Below are positions 46,505 to 55,322 of a stretch of DNA of 64,000 bases, piece by piece. Origin of the DNA: Pedobacter riviphilus (GTDB lineage Bacteria; Bacteroidota; Bacteroidia; Sphingobacteriales; Sphingobacteriaceae); assembly GCF_014692875.1 (NCBI RefSeq), contig NZ_CP061171.1:2232001-2296000 (forward strand). The letters run 5' to 3'. The number at the start of each line of letters is the position of its first letter. Within the stretch, counting starts at the first letter, position 1. A program made the translations under genes and the position numbers. Below the pieces are notes generated by a model. The model was not told the origin of the DNA. It saw nothing but the letters and a program-made list of their open reading frames with translations, and did not search any database.

Positions 46505-46617
46505 CGTCGTGCTGAATTTATTTTACAAGTAGAAATAGTGTTTTCAATTGTCTTGTAGCTACTACGTGGTCAGCATCTTTCCTGCAATAAAGACCCTGAA
46601 ATAAATTCAGGGTGATG
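46505..46617. repeat. Long paired-palindrome repeat, copy 7 (113 bp)
   Basis: Same long form as at 38258-38372, with roughly ten differences by eye over about 110 bases. It takes up a third of the 354-base gap between the efflux operon start and the S66 peptidase end; the rest of the gap shows only the operon promoter. Confidence 0.82.
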
Positions 46618-46642
46618 GTCGCATATAGAATAATGGTGGATG

Positions 46643-47665
46643 TTAAACCGTTCGTAATACCGAGCCAGTTTCGTTAACAATTAAGGTATGGTTTATGCCA
46701 CATTTTAAAGCAAAATTATTTCGTTGGTGGCCCACTGGGAAATCGAAAGCTACAGGATAATTGTATTCCTTTACTTTTTCTAAAATGCTATCGTAAATGG
46801 TTTTGCCGAATTCTTCTCCTTCATCGTCAGGTTTAACCTTAAAACCACCAACGATTAAGCCCTTAAGCTTTTTCAGTTTACCGCTGCGTTTTAAATTCCA
46901 CAACATTCTGTCAATGCTGTAGAGGTATTCGCCAGTATCTTCGATGAAGAGGATTTTGTCTTTTGTATCTAAATCGGATTTGCTACCAGCCAAAGTTTCG
47001 ATAATACTCAGGTTTCCACCAACCAAAATACCATCAACCTTTCCTTGCCTGTTATTAATGTTGATAGGGGCTGTGTAGCCCATTTGCTCACCGACCAAAG
47101 CATTTTTTATAGATAAAATTGTTTCAATCTGTATGGGTTCGGCTTTACTCCAATCATCAGGAAAACTATTACACATTTTGGAGTGGATAGAGGCAATGCC
47201 ATAATTTTTGGCCAGGTGGCAATGTAACACGGTGATATCACTAAAGCCGATAATCCATTTGGGCCTCCTTTTAAAGGATGAGAAATCTAATTTATCAATT
47301 ATCCGTACAAAACCATATCCGCCACGGGCACACATAATAGCTTTAATGGTGGGGTCGTCGAGCATTTGCTGAAAATCAGCTAATCGCTCGTCGTCTGTTC
47401 CGCCATAGGTAAAATCGCGTTTACCAATGGTATTGCCAACTTTTATGGTAAATCCCCAGCTTTGCATCTGTAAAAGCGAAGGCTGGATCTGTTCCTGAGT
47501 GATGTAACCTGCAGGACTTGTAATTCCAATGCTATCACCAGGCTGTAAATATGGAGGGATTTTAAATGATGAAGTTTCACTTTCAACCGTATTGGCAAAT
47601 GTTTTAAAAATGGGAAGTACAGTTGTGGCTGCAATAAACGAAGAAAGGAAATGTTTTCTGTTCAT
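46643..47665 (-). CDS. Peptidase S66 family LD-carboxypeptidase
   Basis: 340 residues; removes the terminal D-alanine from murein tetrapeptides or acts on related peptides. A signal-like N-terminus (MNRKHFLSSFIAATTVLPIF) suggests export, unlike cytoplasmic E. coli LdcA. The Ser-Glu-His triad is visible: Ser142 in IIGFSDITVLH, Glu in LFIEDTGEYLYSIDRML and His in FPVGHQRNNFALKCG. Preceded by ARGGYGFVRI, also typical. Confidence 0.88.
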   Translation of the reverse strand: MNRKHFLSSFIAATTVLPIFKTFANTVESETSSFKIPPYLQPGDSIGITSPAGYITQEQIQPSLLQMQSWGFTIKVGNTIGKRDFTYGGTDDERLADFQQMLDDPTIKAIMCARGGYGFVRIIDKLDFSSFKRRPKWIIGFSDITVLHCHLAKNYGIASIHSKMCNSFPDDWSKAEPIQIETILSIKNALVGEQMGYTAPININNRQGKVDGILVGGNLSIIETLAGSKSDLDTKDKILFIEDTGEYLYSIDRMLWNLKRSGKLKKLKGLIVGGFKVKPDDEGEEFGKTIYDSILEKVKEYNYPVAFDFPVGHQRNNFALKCGINHTLIVNETGSVLRTV

Positions 47666-47856
47666 CTAAAGTATAAATGTAATATCAATCAGACTAAGAT
47701 ATGATTTTAAATATTTGCATAAAAGAAAAGGGACTTATATCCATAAATCCCTTTTTAAACCAAACAAATTAATCTGTAAAAGATTAGTATAATGTGAATT
47801 ATATAGATAACCGCGTATGATATAAAATGTTTTGAGATTTTGAAAAAAAGTTTTTG

Positions 47857-47962
47857 TCAATGCTGAGCGCTGCGAAGAATCTATTCATTATATGCAGTTT
47901 TTTTAACATAATCAAAAAGGTAGGATATTTGATTGAGATGCTTAGCTGTGCTCAGGATGAGG
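47857..47962. repeat. Degenerate palindromic repeat
   Basis: GTCAATGCTGAGCGCTGCGAAG at one end and GATGCTTAGCTGTGCTCAGGATGA at the other resemble the GTCA-TGCTGA ... TCAGGATGA ends of the other copies, with a longer, unrelated middle. In the gap after the S66 peptidase gene. Confidence 0.4.
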
Positions 47963-47980
47963 GCATCTGTGTAAAAAGGT

Positions 47981-48007
47981 AAAGGCTACCCATCGCGGGT
48001 AGCCTTT
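47981..48007 (-). terminator. Terminator of tRNA-like transcript
   Basis: Perfect 11-bp stem (AAAGGCTACCC and complement) with a 5-base loop; on the minus strand it is followed by ACC and five T. Confidence 0.85.
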
Positions 48008-48012
48008 GCTAA

Positions 48013-48090
48013 CAACAAAACAAATATAAGATAACCAAATCTTGCCTGATTGAGCAGAATCAGGGTAAAGTGCTATGAGATACACTTTGC
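48013..48090 (-). other. Two hairpins between tRNA-like gene and terminator
   Basis: Reading the minus strand after the tRNA-like gene: AAAGTG...CACTTT with a 10-base loop, then CCTGATT-CTGCTC-AATCAGG, a clean 7-bp stem. They may be processing or stability elements, or part of a longer structured RNA. Confidence 0.45.
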
Positions 48091-48160
48091 GGCCTAGTAA
48101 TGGATTCGAACCATTATAGAGAGTTTATGAAACTCTAACCTTCCTATCGGTCAACTGGCC
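48091..48160 (-). tRNA. tRNA-like gene with CAT anticodon
   Basis: On the minus strand a 70-base cloverleaf can be drawn: acceptor GGCCAGT pairing with ACT[A]GGCC through one bulged A; a D arm ACC/GGT with GG in its loop; anticodon stem AGAGT/ACTCT with loop TTCATAA (anticodon CAT at loop positions 3-5, after the usual T); T arm AATGG/CCATT with loop TTCGAAT. It is shorter than normal and has the bulge, and GCA rather than CCA follows. The anticodon would read Met (or Ile if modified). It may be an odd tRNA, a decayed one, or a tRNA mimic. It begins seven bases after a short ORF. Confidence 0.6.
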
Positions 48161-48166
48161 ATGTTT

Positions 48167-48328
48167 TTATAATTGCTTTAATGTTAAATAATCGCTTAGT
48201 TCTAAAATCTGATCTTTATTTAAGCTATCTTCATCCTTTGCAAACGAAGGCTCATCTGTTTCCGTTTGTAACGGATAAATGAGTTTCGGATATTCATCTA
48301 TAGCTGGATATTGAAAATAAATCGACAT
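48167..48328 (-). CDS. Short ORF (53 aa) leading into the tRNA-like gene
   Basis: ATG at 48328 opens MSIYFQYPAIDEYPKLIYPL, then an acidic stretch and LNKDQILELSDYLTLKQL to a TAA. No cysteine, no membrane helix. A TATATTTG promoter element lies 51 bases upstream, and the stop is six bases from the tRNA-like gene, so both lie on one transcript. I do not recognise the protein; composition and codons look like a real small protein but this is unproven. Confidence 0.5.
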   Translation of the reverse strand: MSIYFQYPAIDEYPKLIYPLQTETDEPSFAKDEDSLNKDQILELSDYLTLKQL

Positions 48329-48379
48329 GATTTTAACGTTTTAATTGTTCAACATATTTTGTTATTGATTAATGTTGAG

Positions 48380-48387
48380 CAAATATA
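48380..48387 (-). promoter_or_regulatory. -7 element of short ORF / tRNA-like unit
   Basis: TATATTTG on the minus strand, a full match to TAnnTTTG; the -33 position is poor. The rest of 48388-48613 is very AT-rich with no gene visible. Confidence 0.5.
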
Positions 48388-48676
48388 GAAATAAGTATAT
48401 AATATCTATAGATTTAGTAGTATTTATTTTATAAAATATTTTAACCTATTCATTTTCAGCAAAATAATTTTTATATAATCCACTGCTTTATTAGGAATAC
48501 AGACCCGAACTAGATAAACGGGATAAGAACAAACTCAATTTTATTCAGTTTAACGGCACATAATGGAGCTATTGTAGTCATGTACGGCAACATCTGTTTC
48601 TCAAGGCTTTAAATTGAATTTCAGAAAAGCTAATTATTTTAAGGATATTTGCAATTCAAACATTAAAATAGTAATT

Positions 48677-49975
48677 GTGTCTTTAGATAAATTAAAACTT
48701 AGCAAACCACTTGTAGCGGCCATGACTGATGCAGGATTTTTAACCCCAAAAGAAATCCAAGCCAGAACAATGTCGCGCATTTTAGGTGGACAAGATGTTA
48801 TAGCGGTGGGACCAGAGGGTTCGGGAAAAACAACAACTTACGTTTTAGCTACTTTAATGAAGTTGAAATACGCTTTTGAGGAAGCACCAAGGGCATTAAT
48901 TTTAGTACCAGATGCAGAGCATGTGGATCATGTTCTGGAACAATTTAAATTATTAAACCGGAACAGCACATTCAGGATTTTAGGAATTGATAGCCGTGGC
49001 ACTATTGATACGCAAATGAATGAAATTACAGATGGCTGTGATATTATCGTTGCTGTACCAGACCGTGCCCGTGCCCTGTACCTTAAATTAGCGTTAAACA
49101 CCAACAAAATACAATTGTTTATAGTAGATAATGCTGAGCTTATTGTTAAAAAAGGCCTGCAGCTACCAGTTGTAGAATTGGCTAACAGTGCTTATAAATC
49201 TCAGCATGTGGTGTTTACCGAGGTAATGCACGAAAAATTGAACCACATGATTTCGCCATTTATGAAAGATTCTGCTGCGACCATCGAAGTAGATGAAATA
49301 GGCGAAAAGCAGGCAGAAGTTTATCAACAGATGCTTTATCAGTTGCCTAATTTCAGAACAAAGCTTAACCTATTAACCTTATTATTAAAAGATACAGAGG
49401 TTTTTGATAAAGTTGTGGTTTTTGTAAATACACGTTTAACTGCACAAACAGTTTATAAAAACTTTAATCAGCATAAAGAAGGTGAGATTAGCATTTACCG
49501 CTCTTTGTTTTTTGATGATAAAGGCTATGACGATATTGAAGACTTTAAAGATAACCCTGAGGCAAGAGTTTTAATTGTAGCTAATGAGAATTTAGGCGAA
49601 CTCAATATTGAAGGAATTCCTTTTATCCTGCACTTCGAGTTGCCTGAGCAGAAAGAAACATTAATTCAGCGCATTGTTAAACATGGCGATGAAGATGTGG
49701 TAGCCATTACTTTTTCTACCGATATTGAATTGATTGAGGTGAAAAAAATTGAGCAGGCTATTGGCCAGAAATTAGTGCTAATGGAGTTGCCTGAAGATTT
49801 AAAAGTGGTTGATGCTGCTGCTAAACCTAAGAAAAAGAAGGGTGCTGAAGAAGATGAAACTTCTGAACGCGGTGCTGCTTTTCACGAAAAGAAAGCCAGT
49901 AACCTAAAAAACTACAATTATAGCGCAGGTACTAAAGCCAAAATGACTTATAAGAATAAAAAGGGATTGTCTTAA
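48677..49975 (+). CDS. DEAD-box helicase-like protein with degenerate motifs
   Basis: A GTG at 48677 gives VSLDKLKLSKPLVAAM, a natural start for this family; an ATG at 48614 would add 21 unrelated residues. About 432 residues. The Q-motif (GFLTPKEIQ) and Walker A (GPEGSGKTTTY) are good, but motif II is VDNAE instead of DEAD, the SAT motif reads FTE, and motif VI reads QRIVKHG instead of HRxGRxGR. The C-terminus is a basic tail (KPKKKKG ... KMTYKNKKG). ATP and RNA binding may survive, but true unwinding is doubtful. Confidence 0.8.
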   Translation: MSLDKLKLSKPLVAAMTDAGFLTPKEIQARTMSRILGGQDVIAVGPEGSGKTTTYVLATLMKLKYAFEEAPRALILVPDAEHVDHVLEQFKLLNRNSTFRILGIDSRGTIDTQMNEITDGCDIIVAVPDRARALYLKLALNTNKIQLFIVDNAELIVKKGLQLPVVELANSAYKSQHVVFTEVMHEKLNHMISPFMKDSAATIEVDEIGEKQAEVYQQMLYQLPNFRTKLNLLTLLLKDTEVFDKVVVFVNTRLTAQTVYKNFNQHKEGEISIYRSLFFDDKGYDDIEDFKDNPEARVLIVANENLGELNIEGIPFILHFELPEQKETLIQRIVKHGDEDVVAITFSTDIELIEVKKIEQAIGQKLVLMELPEDLKVVDAAAKPKKKKGAEEDETSERGAAFHEKKASNLKNYNYSAGTKAKMTYKNKKGLS

Positions 49976-49996
49976 TAACACAATCGCCCATAGAAT

Positions 49997-50079
49997 CGTC
50001 CTCCTGAACTTGTTTCAGGATCTTTTAGCAATTGTCAATACTATAGCATGATAGATGCTGAAACGAGCTCTGCATGACG
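49997..50079. repeat. Paired-palindrome intergenic repeat, copy 8
   Basis: CGTCCTCCTGAACTTGTTTC at one end and GCTGAAACGAGCTC...CATGACG at the other, with a linker of about 30 bases. Between two convergent gene ends, next to the ompA terminator. Confidence 0.75.
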
Positions 50080-50089
50080 CAACAACAAA

Positions 50090-50123
50090 AAAAGCTCCTC
50101 AGAATTAAATCTGAGGAGCTTTT
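50090..50123. terminator. Bidirectional terminator between helicase-like and OmpA genes
   Basis: 14-bp perfect stem (AAAAGCTCCTCAGA and complement) with loop ATTAAA. T-runs flank it on both strands, stronger on the minus strand, serving the OmpA gene. Confidence 0.88.
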
Positions 50124-50143
50124 CTGTTAACCGTTAATTCCGG

Positions 50144-51418
50144 TTAGTATAAAGTAAACTCTACACGACGGTTTTGCTGACGGCCAGCTGCAGTTTTGTT
50201 GGTTGCAATTGGTTGGTCAGGTCCGTAACCTGTAGCTTCGATTCTTGATGCATTTGCACCTTGAGATACTAAATAAGCTTTTACCGATTCGGCTCTGTCT
50301 TTAGATAAACGTAAGTTTAACTCTCTGCTACCAGTATTATCAGTATGACCAGCTAATTTTAAGCTAAAGTTTTTCTCTACCAATAAACCAGCAACGCGAT
50401 TTAAAGTAGCATACGATTTAGAACGGATAGTCGATTTACCTAAATCGAACTCTAAGTTAGAAATTGCATCTCTAACCACTTTACGGTCAGCCTCGGTAAT
50501 TACTTTGGTTTCTTTAATAATTTCGCGTTGAACTTTGATTGGGCAACCAGAACCATCAACAACTGTACCCGATGCAGTTCCAGGGCATTTATCAAATTTG
50601 TTTGCTACACCATCATTATCATCATCACCCAAATCTTTAGCATATTGTTCTCTATCACGTTGTGCATTTTGCTCAGCAGTTGATAGTGCTCTTCTTAATT
50701 CAGCACTTTCTTCAGCACTTTCTTTGCGTAAGTTTGCTAATGAGCTATAGTTTTGCAATTGAGGTTTGTCTTTACTGCCTAATGCAAATTCTACACCAGC
50801 ATGCGCATAGGCAAATCTACTTTTCGGTAATGATTCAGGAGATTTAATGAAGTTAACGTCATAACCCAAATCAATATTTATTCCTTTCGCAACGCCTAAT
50901 TTAACACCGGCACCCACTGGAATAAACCAACCTTCTCTGCCTTTACTTTCGCTAACAATTGCACCGCTTGTACTGTAATCAGACGACATATAACCTGCAC
51001 CACCTTTTAAGTAGGGGATTAAAATTGCATTTTCGTTATTAATATTGATATTAGCAACGTTAAAAACAGCAGTTAAGGCGCCAGACCACTGAACACTCTG
51101 TTGAAAATCAGTAGTTCCGTTGGTTGATTTGATATCGCCTCTTAAAAAGTCAGCCTGCAAGCCTAAAGATGGTAAAATTTGTTTTCTAACATTTACTCCG
51201 TAACCGATACTTTTAAATTCTTTTGCTGTAACACTTCCAGAACCGAAAATAGTATTAGGAGAAAGTATGCCTCCATGTACACCTACGCTCCAGGTACGAA
51301 AAGATTTTTCTCCAAACCTAGAACCAGTTGTAGTAGTTGGCGTTTCCTGTGCAAATAATTGTGATGATAAACCTAATAAAGCAATCAACATTGTTGATTT
51401 AGTAATTTTTGTATTCAT
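50144..51418 (-). CDS. OmpA-family outer-membrane protein
   Basis: 424 residues: signal peptide (ALLGLSSQLFAQ), an eight-strand-like barrel (about 35-220), a linker with a calcium-binding thrombospondin-3-like repeat DDNDGVANKFDKCPG, and an OmpA peptidoglycan-binding domain with LAGHTDNTGSRELNLRLSK and DRAESVKAYL (about 300-424). It links outer membrane and cell wall. Monocistronic with a strong terminator, probably highly expressed. Confidence 0.93.
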   Translation of the reverse strand: MNTKITKSTMLIALLGLSSQLFAQETPTTTTGSRFGEKSFRTWSVGVHGGILSPNTIFGSGSVTAKEFKSIGYGVNVRKQILPSLGLQADFLRGDIKSTNGTTDFQQSVQWSGALTAVFNVANININNENAILIPYLKGGAGYMSSDYSTSGAIVSESKGREGWFIPVGAGVKLGVAKGINIDLGYDVNFIKSPESLPKSRFAYAHAGVEFALGSKDKPQLQNYSSLANLRKESAEESAELRRALSTAEQNAQRDREQYAKDLGDDDNDGVANKFDKCPGTASGTVVDGSGCPIKVQREIIKETKVITEADRKVVRDAISNLEFDLGKSTIRSKSYATLNRVAGLLVEKNFSLKLAGHTDNTGSRELNLRLSKDRAESVKAYLVSQGANASRIEATGYGPDQPIATNKTAAGRQQNRRVEFTLY

Positions 51419-51654
51419 GTTTTTCTATTTTGTAAATATTAGTCTCTTAACAGTTTTTATATCATACTGTTTTGCATAGACTAAGAAAAAACCCTGCCAA
51501 AAGCATTATTTTTCTTACAAATAGCATATTATCAGAAGATTAGGAGGGTAAATTAATTTCACAAAAATATTACCATACAACTGAAATCGTGTTGGTTTTT
51601 GTATAGTATTCTATACAAAAATTTTAAAATAACTTTAATGTAGTAGTTTAAATT

Positions 51655-52317
51655 CTACTTGTCTGACGGATTTTTCTTATTACTCAATAACATCTCTAGT
51701 GTTTTTGCGAGCCTGCTTATACGCGTCTTTTCCTGTTTTGCAGATAAAAGCCAAAGTACGTATTCTTTCCTGTTGGTGTAAGCGAGTTGATTAAAGTAAT
51801 CTAATGCTTTAGGATGGCTTTCCAAAAGGGTTTTTAAATCTTCAGGGACTTTAACGGTTTTATTCACCGGATCTATATATTCACCAAACTCGTTGGTTTT
51901 AATGTGATCGTTCCGCATTCCAGATGGCTTAACTTCTGTGATGCGCTTCAGCCGTAAGGCTGTCCAGGTTTCGTTTACTGCTGCCGATGCACATGGTGTT
52001 AAACCAAAAACATCCAGTTCTTCCCAGCTTTTCATTAGATCAAGATCGGATTTGATATTTGATGTTTTCTTCGGGTAGAATATCCAGATAATAGTCTTGG
52101 CATCAATATATTTAAGATTATTTTTAATCTGCTTATCGAGCTGATCTTTGTTTATGGTGAAAGCGATCAATACATTAAAAACAGCTTCTTCATTATATTT
52201 TATTACAATATCCAAAGGGATATCACCAAATATAGCACCCGCTTTCTCAGGAGCATTAACTACCTTAATCACATTACCAGGTTTTACCTGAAGTTTTTTT
52301 AAGAATAAATTTTCCAT
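51655..52317 (-). CDS. OmdA-domain protein (YdeI/bacteriocin-protection family C-terminus)
   Basis: 220 residues, cytoplasmic. The C-terminal 70 residues (VPEDLKTLLESHPKALDYFN, then NRKEYVLWLLSAKQEKTRISR) match the OmdA domain found in YdeI/OmpD-associated proteins, sometimes labelled bacteriocin-protection. The first 110 residues (IKVVNAPEKAGAIFGDIP, AKTIIWIFYPKKT) look like the DUF3052-type domain that often accompanies it. Real function is unknown. Confidence 0.75.
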   Translation of the reverse strand: MENLFLKKLQVKPGNVIKVVNAPEKAGAIFGDIPLDIVIKYNEEAVFNVLIAFTINKDQLDKQIKNNLKYIDAKTIIWIFYPKKTSNIKSDLDLMKSWEELDVFGLTPCASAAVNETWTALRLKRITEVKPSGMRNDHIKTNEFGEYIDPVNKTVKVPEDLKTLLESHPKALDYFNQLAYTNRKEYVLWLLSAKQEKTRISRLAKTLEMLLSNKKNPSDK

Positions 52318-52410
52318 TTAATAAATAGTCTGAGATCCGAGGCCAGAAGATGATATTGCAAAAAAACGCGGTGTTCTCTGTGCTCTCCTTGATAAAAAAA
52401 GCTGGTTAAG

Positions 52411-52941
52411 TTACAACCTTAATTTAGCAAAGAAATCCCAAAAAACGATACCAGCAGAAATCACAATATTAAAAGAATGTTTAGTTCCAAACTGAGGGAT
52501 TTCGATACATTCATCAATTTTGGCCATTACCTCATCGCTCACACCATCAACCTCATTTCCAAAAATCAATGCATATTTTTTGTTTGGATCGGGCTGAAAA
52601 GTGTTTAACATGGTACTATTTTCTGCTTGCTCAATAGCAACGATTTCATAACCTAAAGCTCTTAAGGCGTCAACAGCCTGTAACGTATCTGTATAATGTA
52701 TCCAATCAACAGATTGTGTAGCGCCTAATGCTGTTTTTTCAATCTCACGGTGCGGTGGTTGGGCGGTTATACCACAAAGTATTACTTTTTCTAAAGCAAA
52801 GCCATCTGCGGTACGGAAAACCGAGCCTACATTGTGCATACTGCGAACATTATCCAAAACCACTACAACAGGTAGTTTTTCCTGTGTTTTAAAAGCTTCA
52901 ATATCAGGACGGTTTAATTCGTCTAATTTTAATTTTCTCAT
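52411..52941 (-). CDS. TrmH/SpoU-family RNA 2'-O-methyltransferase
   Basis: 176 residues with the three SPOUT motifs: NVRSMHNVGSVFRTAD, LIFGNEVDGV and IPQFGTKHSFNIVISAGI, which form the knotted SAM site. No extra RNA-binding domain. Methylates tRNA or rRNA ribose; which RNA is not clear. Stands between the OmdA gene and galK. Confidence 0.9.
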   Translation of the reverse strand: MRKLKLDELNRPDIEAFKTQEKLPVVVVLDNVRSMHNVGSVFRTADGFALEKVILCGITAQPPHREIEKTALGATQSVDWIHYTDTLQAVDALRALGYEIVAIEQAENSTMLNTFQPDPNKKYALIFGNEVDGVSDEVMAKIDECIEIPQFGTKHSFNIVISAGIVFWDFFAKLRL

Positions 52942-53036
52942 TATTTTTAAAGTGATTACAGAGATGCAGGGATTACACCGATTACATTACATCTCGAATC
53001 TATGTTTATTCTTACCTAAACAGTAGGCTAGGGGTG

Positions 53037-54194
53037 TTAATCTGTTATTAAATACGGGCCGCTGCCAATTTCGCTAACGTAGATTGCAGCAGGATAGCCA
53101 ATCTTTTCTACATAATAATCAGTTAAATGTTTTGCAAAGTCTTCTTCAAAGCCTTTCTCTAACAAAGCTATTGCACAACCACCAAATCCGGCACCCGTCA
53201 TCCGCGCACCGATTACATGATTATACCCAGCGCAAAAATCAACTATCGTATCCAGTTCCTTTCCACTTACTTCGTATAATGTTCGCAAAGATTCATGAGA
53301 GGCATACATCAAACGGCCAAACGCTGTTAAGTCTCCTCCATTTAATGCTTTAGCCGCTAAATGAACCCTGTCATTCTCTTTAACGACATGTGTAGCACGG
53401 TTTAAAATAGTTTTATCGGTTATTACATGACTGTGCAGGGCAAATTTCTCAGCGGTTAATTCGCAAAGGTAATGAAGGCTTATTTCTTCGTTTAATAGTT
53501 TTAATGCTGTTTGACATTCTGCAACGCGCTCATTATATTTAGAATCGGATAATTCGCGCGACTTATTCGTATTGATGATCGCCAGCACATAATTGCCAAG
53601 GTCAATATCAACCATTTTGTATTTTAAGGTTTCACAATCTAAAACAATGGCTTTATCTTTTTCTCCAAAAGTAACTGCAAACTGGTCCATAATGCCCGAA
53701 TTTAGACCGATAAAATCATTCTCAACGCGTTTAGCGATTTTAACAAGCGCCAATTTATCGTAACCCAGATTAAAATAGGTATTCAGTGCATAAGCAGTGG
53801 CTATTTCTATAGAAGCTGAAGAAGAAAGACCTGATCCGATTGGAATGTTTCCGTAGAAGAGAAAATCTAAGCCGTTAATTTCCTTACCATCTTTTATAAA
53901 TTCGTTGATTACACCAATGGGGTAATTCGCCCAAAGGCTACCATCTTTTTCGTTTATGGTATTGCTTGGTACTGCTGTTTGAGCATCGAAGTTTAAACTT
54001 TTAAACCTAAATCTGCCATCGTTATTCGGGGCAATGGCTACCCATGTTCCTAAGGAGATGGCACAGGGCATAACCAAACCACCATTATAGTCAATATGCT
54101 CTCCAATGAGGTTAACCCGGCCAGGTGTAAAATAAATGGCATCAGCTTTTTTATGGTATTGCTCGGCAAATTTTTCCCGTAGGTTAATGTTCAT
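53037..54194 (-). CDS. galK: Galactokinase
   Basis: Phosphorylates galactose at C1. 385 residues with the GHMP-kinase motifs: TPGRVNLIGEHIDYNGG (galactokinase signature), GSGLSSSASIEIATAYA (phosphate loop) and GARMTGAGFGGCAIAL. Divergent from galM, which makes the alpha-galactose it uses, so the pair forms a galactose-use unit. No galT or galE is seen in the window. Confidence 0.94.
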   Translation of the reverse strand: MNINLREKFAEQYHKKADAIYFTPGRVNLIGEHIDYNGGLVMPCAISLGTWVAIAPNNDGRFRFKSLNFDAQTAVPSNTINEKDGSLWANYPIGVINEFIKDGKEINGLDFLFYGNIPIGSGLSSSASIEIATAYALNTYFNLGYDKLALVKIAKRVENDFIGLNSGIMDQFAVTFGEKDKAIVLDCETLKYKMVDIDLGNYVLAIINTNKSRELSDSKYNERVAECQTALKLLNEEISLHYLCELTAEKFALHSHVITDKTILNRATHVVKENDRVHLAAKALNGGDLTAFGRLMYASHESLRTLYEVSGKELDTIVDFCAGYNHVIGARMTGAGFGGCAIALLEKGFEEDFAKHLTDYYVEKIGYPAAIYVSEIGSGPYLITD

Positions 54195-54231
54195 TTGGCT
54201 AAAATATATTTATAAAAAGCATTAATAATAG

Positions 54232-54239
54232 TATGTTTG
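54232..54239 (+). promoter_or_regulatory. -7 element of galM
   Basis: TATGTTTG, a match to TAnnTTTG, 31 bases before the ATG in the galK-galM divergent region; the -33 element is poor. Confidence 0.45.
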
Positions 54240-54270
54240 TTTAGGAAACAAAAGCCCTAAGTTACAATTT

Positions 54271-55319
54271 ATGAGCATTCAGCAAATACCCACCGGAAAA
54301 ATTATTGATGGCGAAGAAGTTATCGCAATCGAACTAACCAATAGCAAAGGCACTTATGTCAAAATATTTAATTATGGTACAATTATCAACAAATTTATAG
54401 TTAAGAATGCCAAAGGTGAAAAGCAGGATATCGTTCTTGGCTTCGATACATTTGACGAATACCTCAATCCAGCATATTTAGCAAACTACCCTTATTTTGG
54501 TGCTATAATTGGCCGATATGCCAATCGCATTAAAAATGGAAGACTCATTATTGATGATGAAACCTATCAGTTGGCACAAAATGCTGGTACCGACACGCTG
54601 CATGGTGGTATAGTAGGCTTTGACAAAAAAGTTTGGGATATTGTTGAAATTAATGATGGGGCACAACCTTCGGTTACCCTGCAATATGAAAGCGTAGACG
54701 GCGAGGAAAATTTTCCTGGAAACCTGGTTATTGATTTAACTTTCGAACTGACTGAAAATGATGAATTGATTTTAAGTTATGAAGCAGAAACAGATAAAGC
54801 TACAGCCATAAATTTAACACACCATAGTTATTTTAATCTGGCACCCGGAGGCGGAAATATCAAAAACCATAAACAGCAGATTTTCGCTTCAAACTATTTG
54901 GAGCAAGATGATAATTATTCGGTAACTGGTACATTAATTCCTGTTGAGGGTACACCTTTGGATTTTACCAAATCAAAAAAATAGGGCAGGATTGGAATGA
55001 AGATGAAGGCTATGATCAAACGTTCGTTTTAGATAAGATTTATGGCGATTTATCGCTGGCCAGTAAAACAATTGAGGATGAAAGCGGTTTAGTTCTAAGC
55101 GTATACACTACAGAACCGGTAGCCCATTTGTACACAGCGAAGTATTTAGGGGTAAAGAACGGTAAGGATGGAAAAGATTATGATAGTTATGGTGCCTTTT
55201 GTGTAGAAACACAACACCATCCAAATGCCATTAATATTCCGACATTTCCTAGTACCATTTTAAGACCGGATGACCTGTACACGCAAACAACAATTTACAA
55301 AGTTTCATTAAACAGATAA
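54271..55319 (+). pseudogene. galM: Aldose 1-epimerase (galM) with one-base frameshift at A7 run
   Basis: The frame from 54271 stops at TAG after DFTKSKK (about 54984), but the next frame continues without break as KIGQDWNEDEGYDQTFVLD to the proper end at 55319. One more A in the seven-A run (about 54975-54981) restores a 349-residue galactose mutarotase with NRIKNGRLIID, LHGGIVGFDKKVW, HHSYFNLAPGGGNI (catalytic His region) and FCVETQHHPNAINIP. Catalytic Glu is near the end and would be lost in the short form. The run is A-AAA-AAA followed by UAG, so slippage could also make the full protein. Confidence 0.9.
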
Positions 55320-55322
55320 ATT

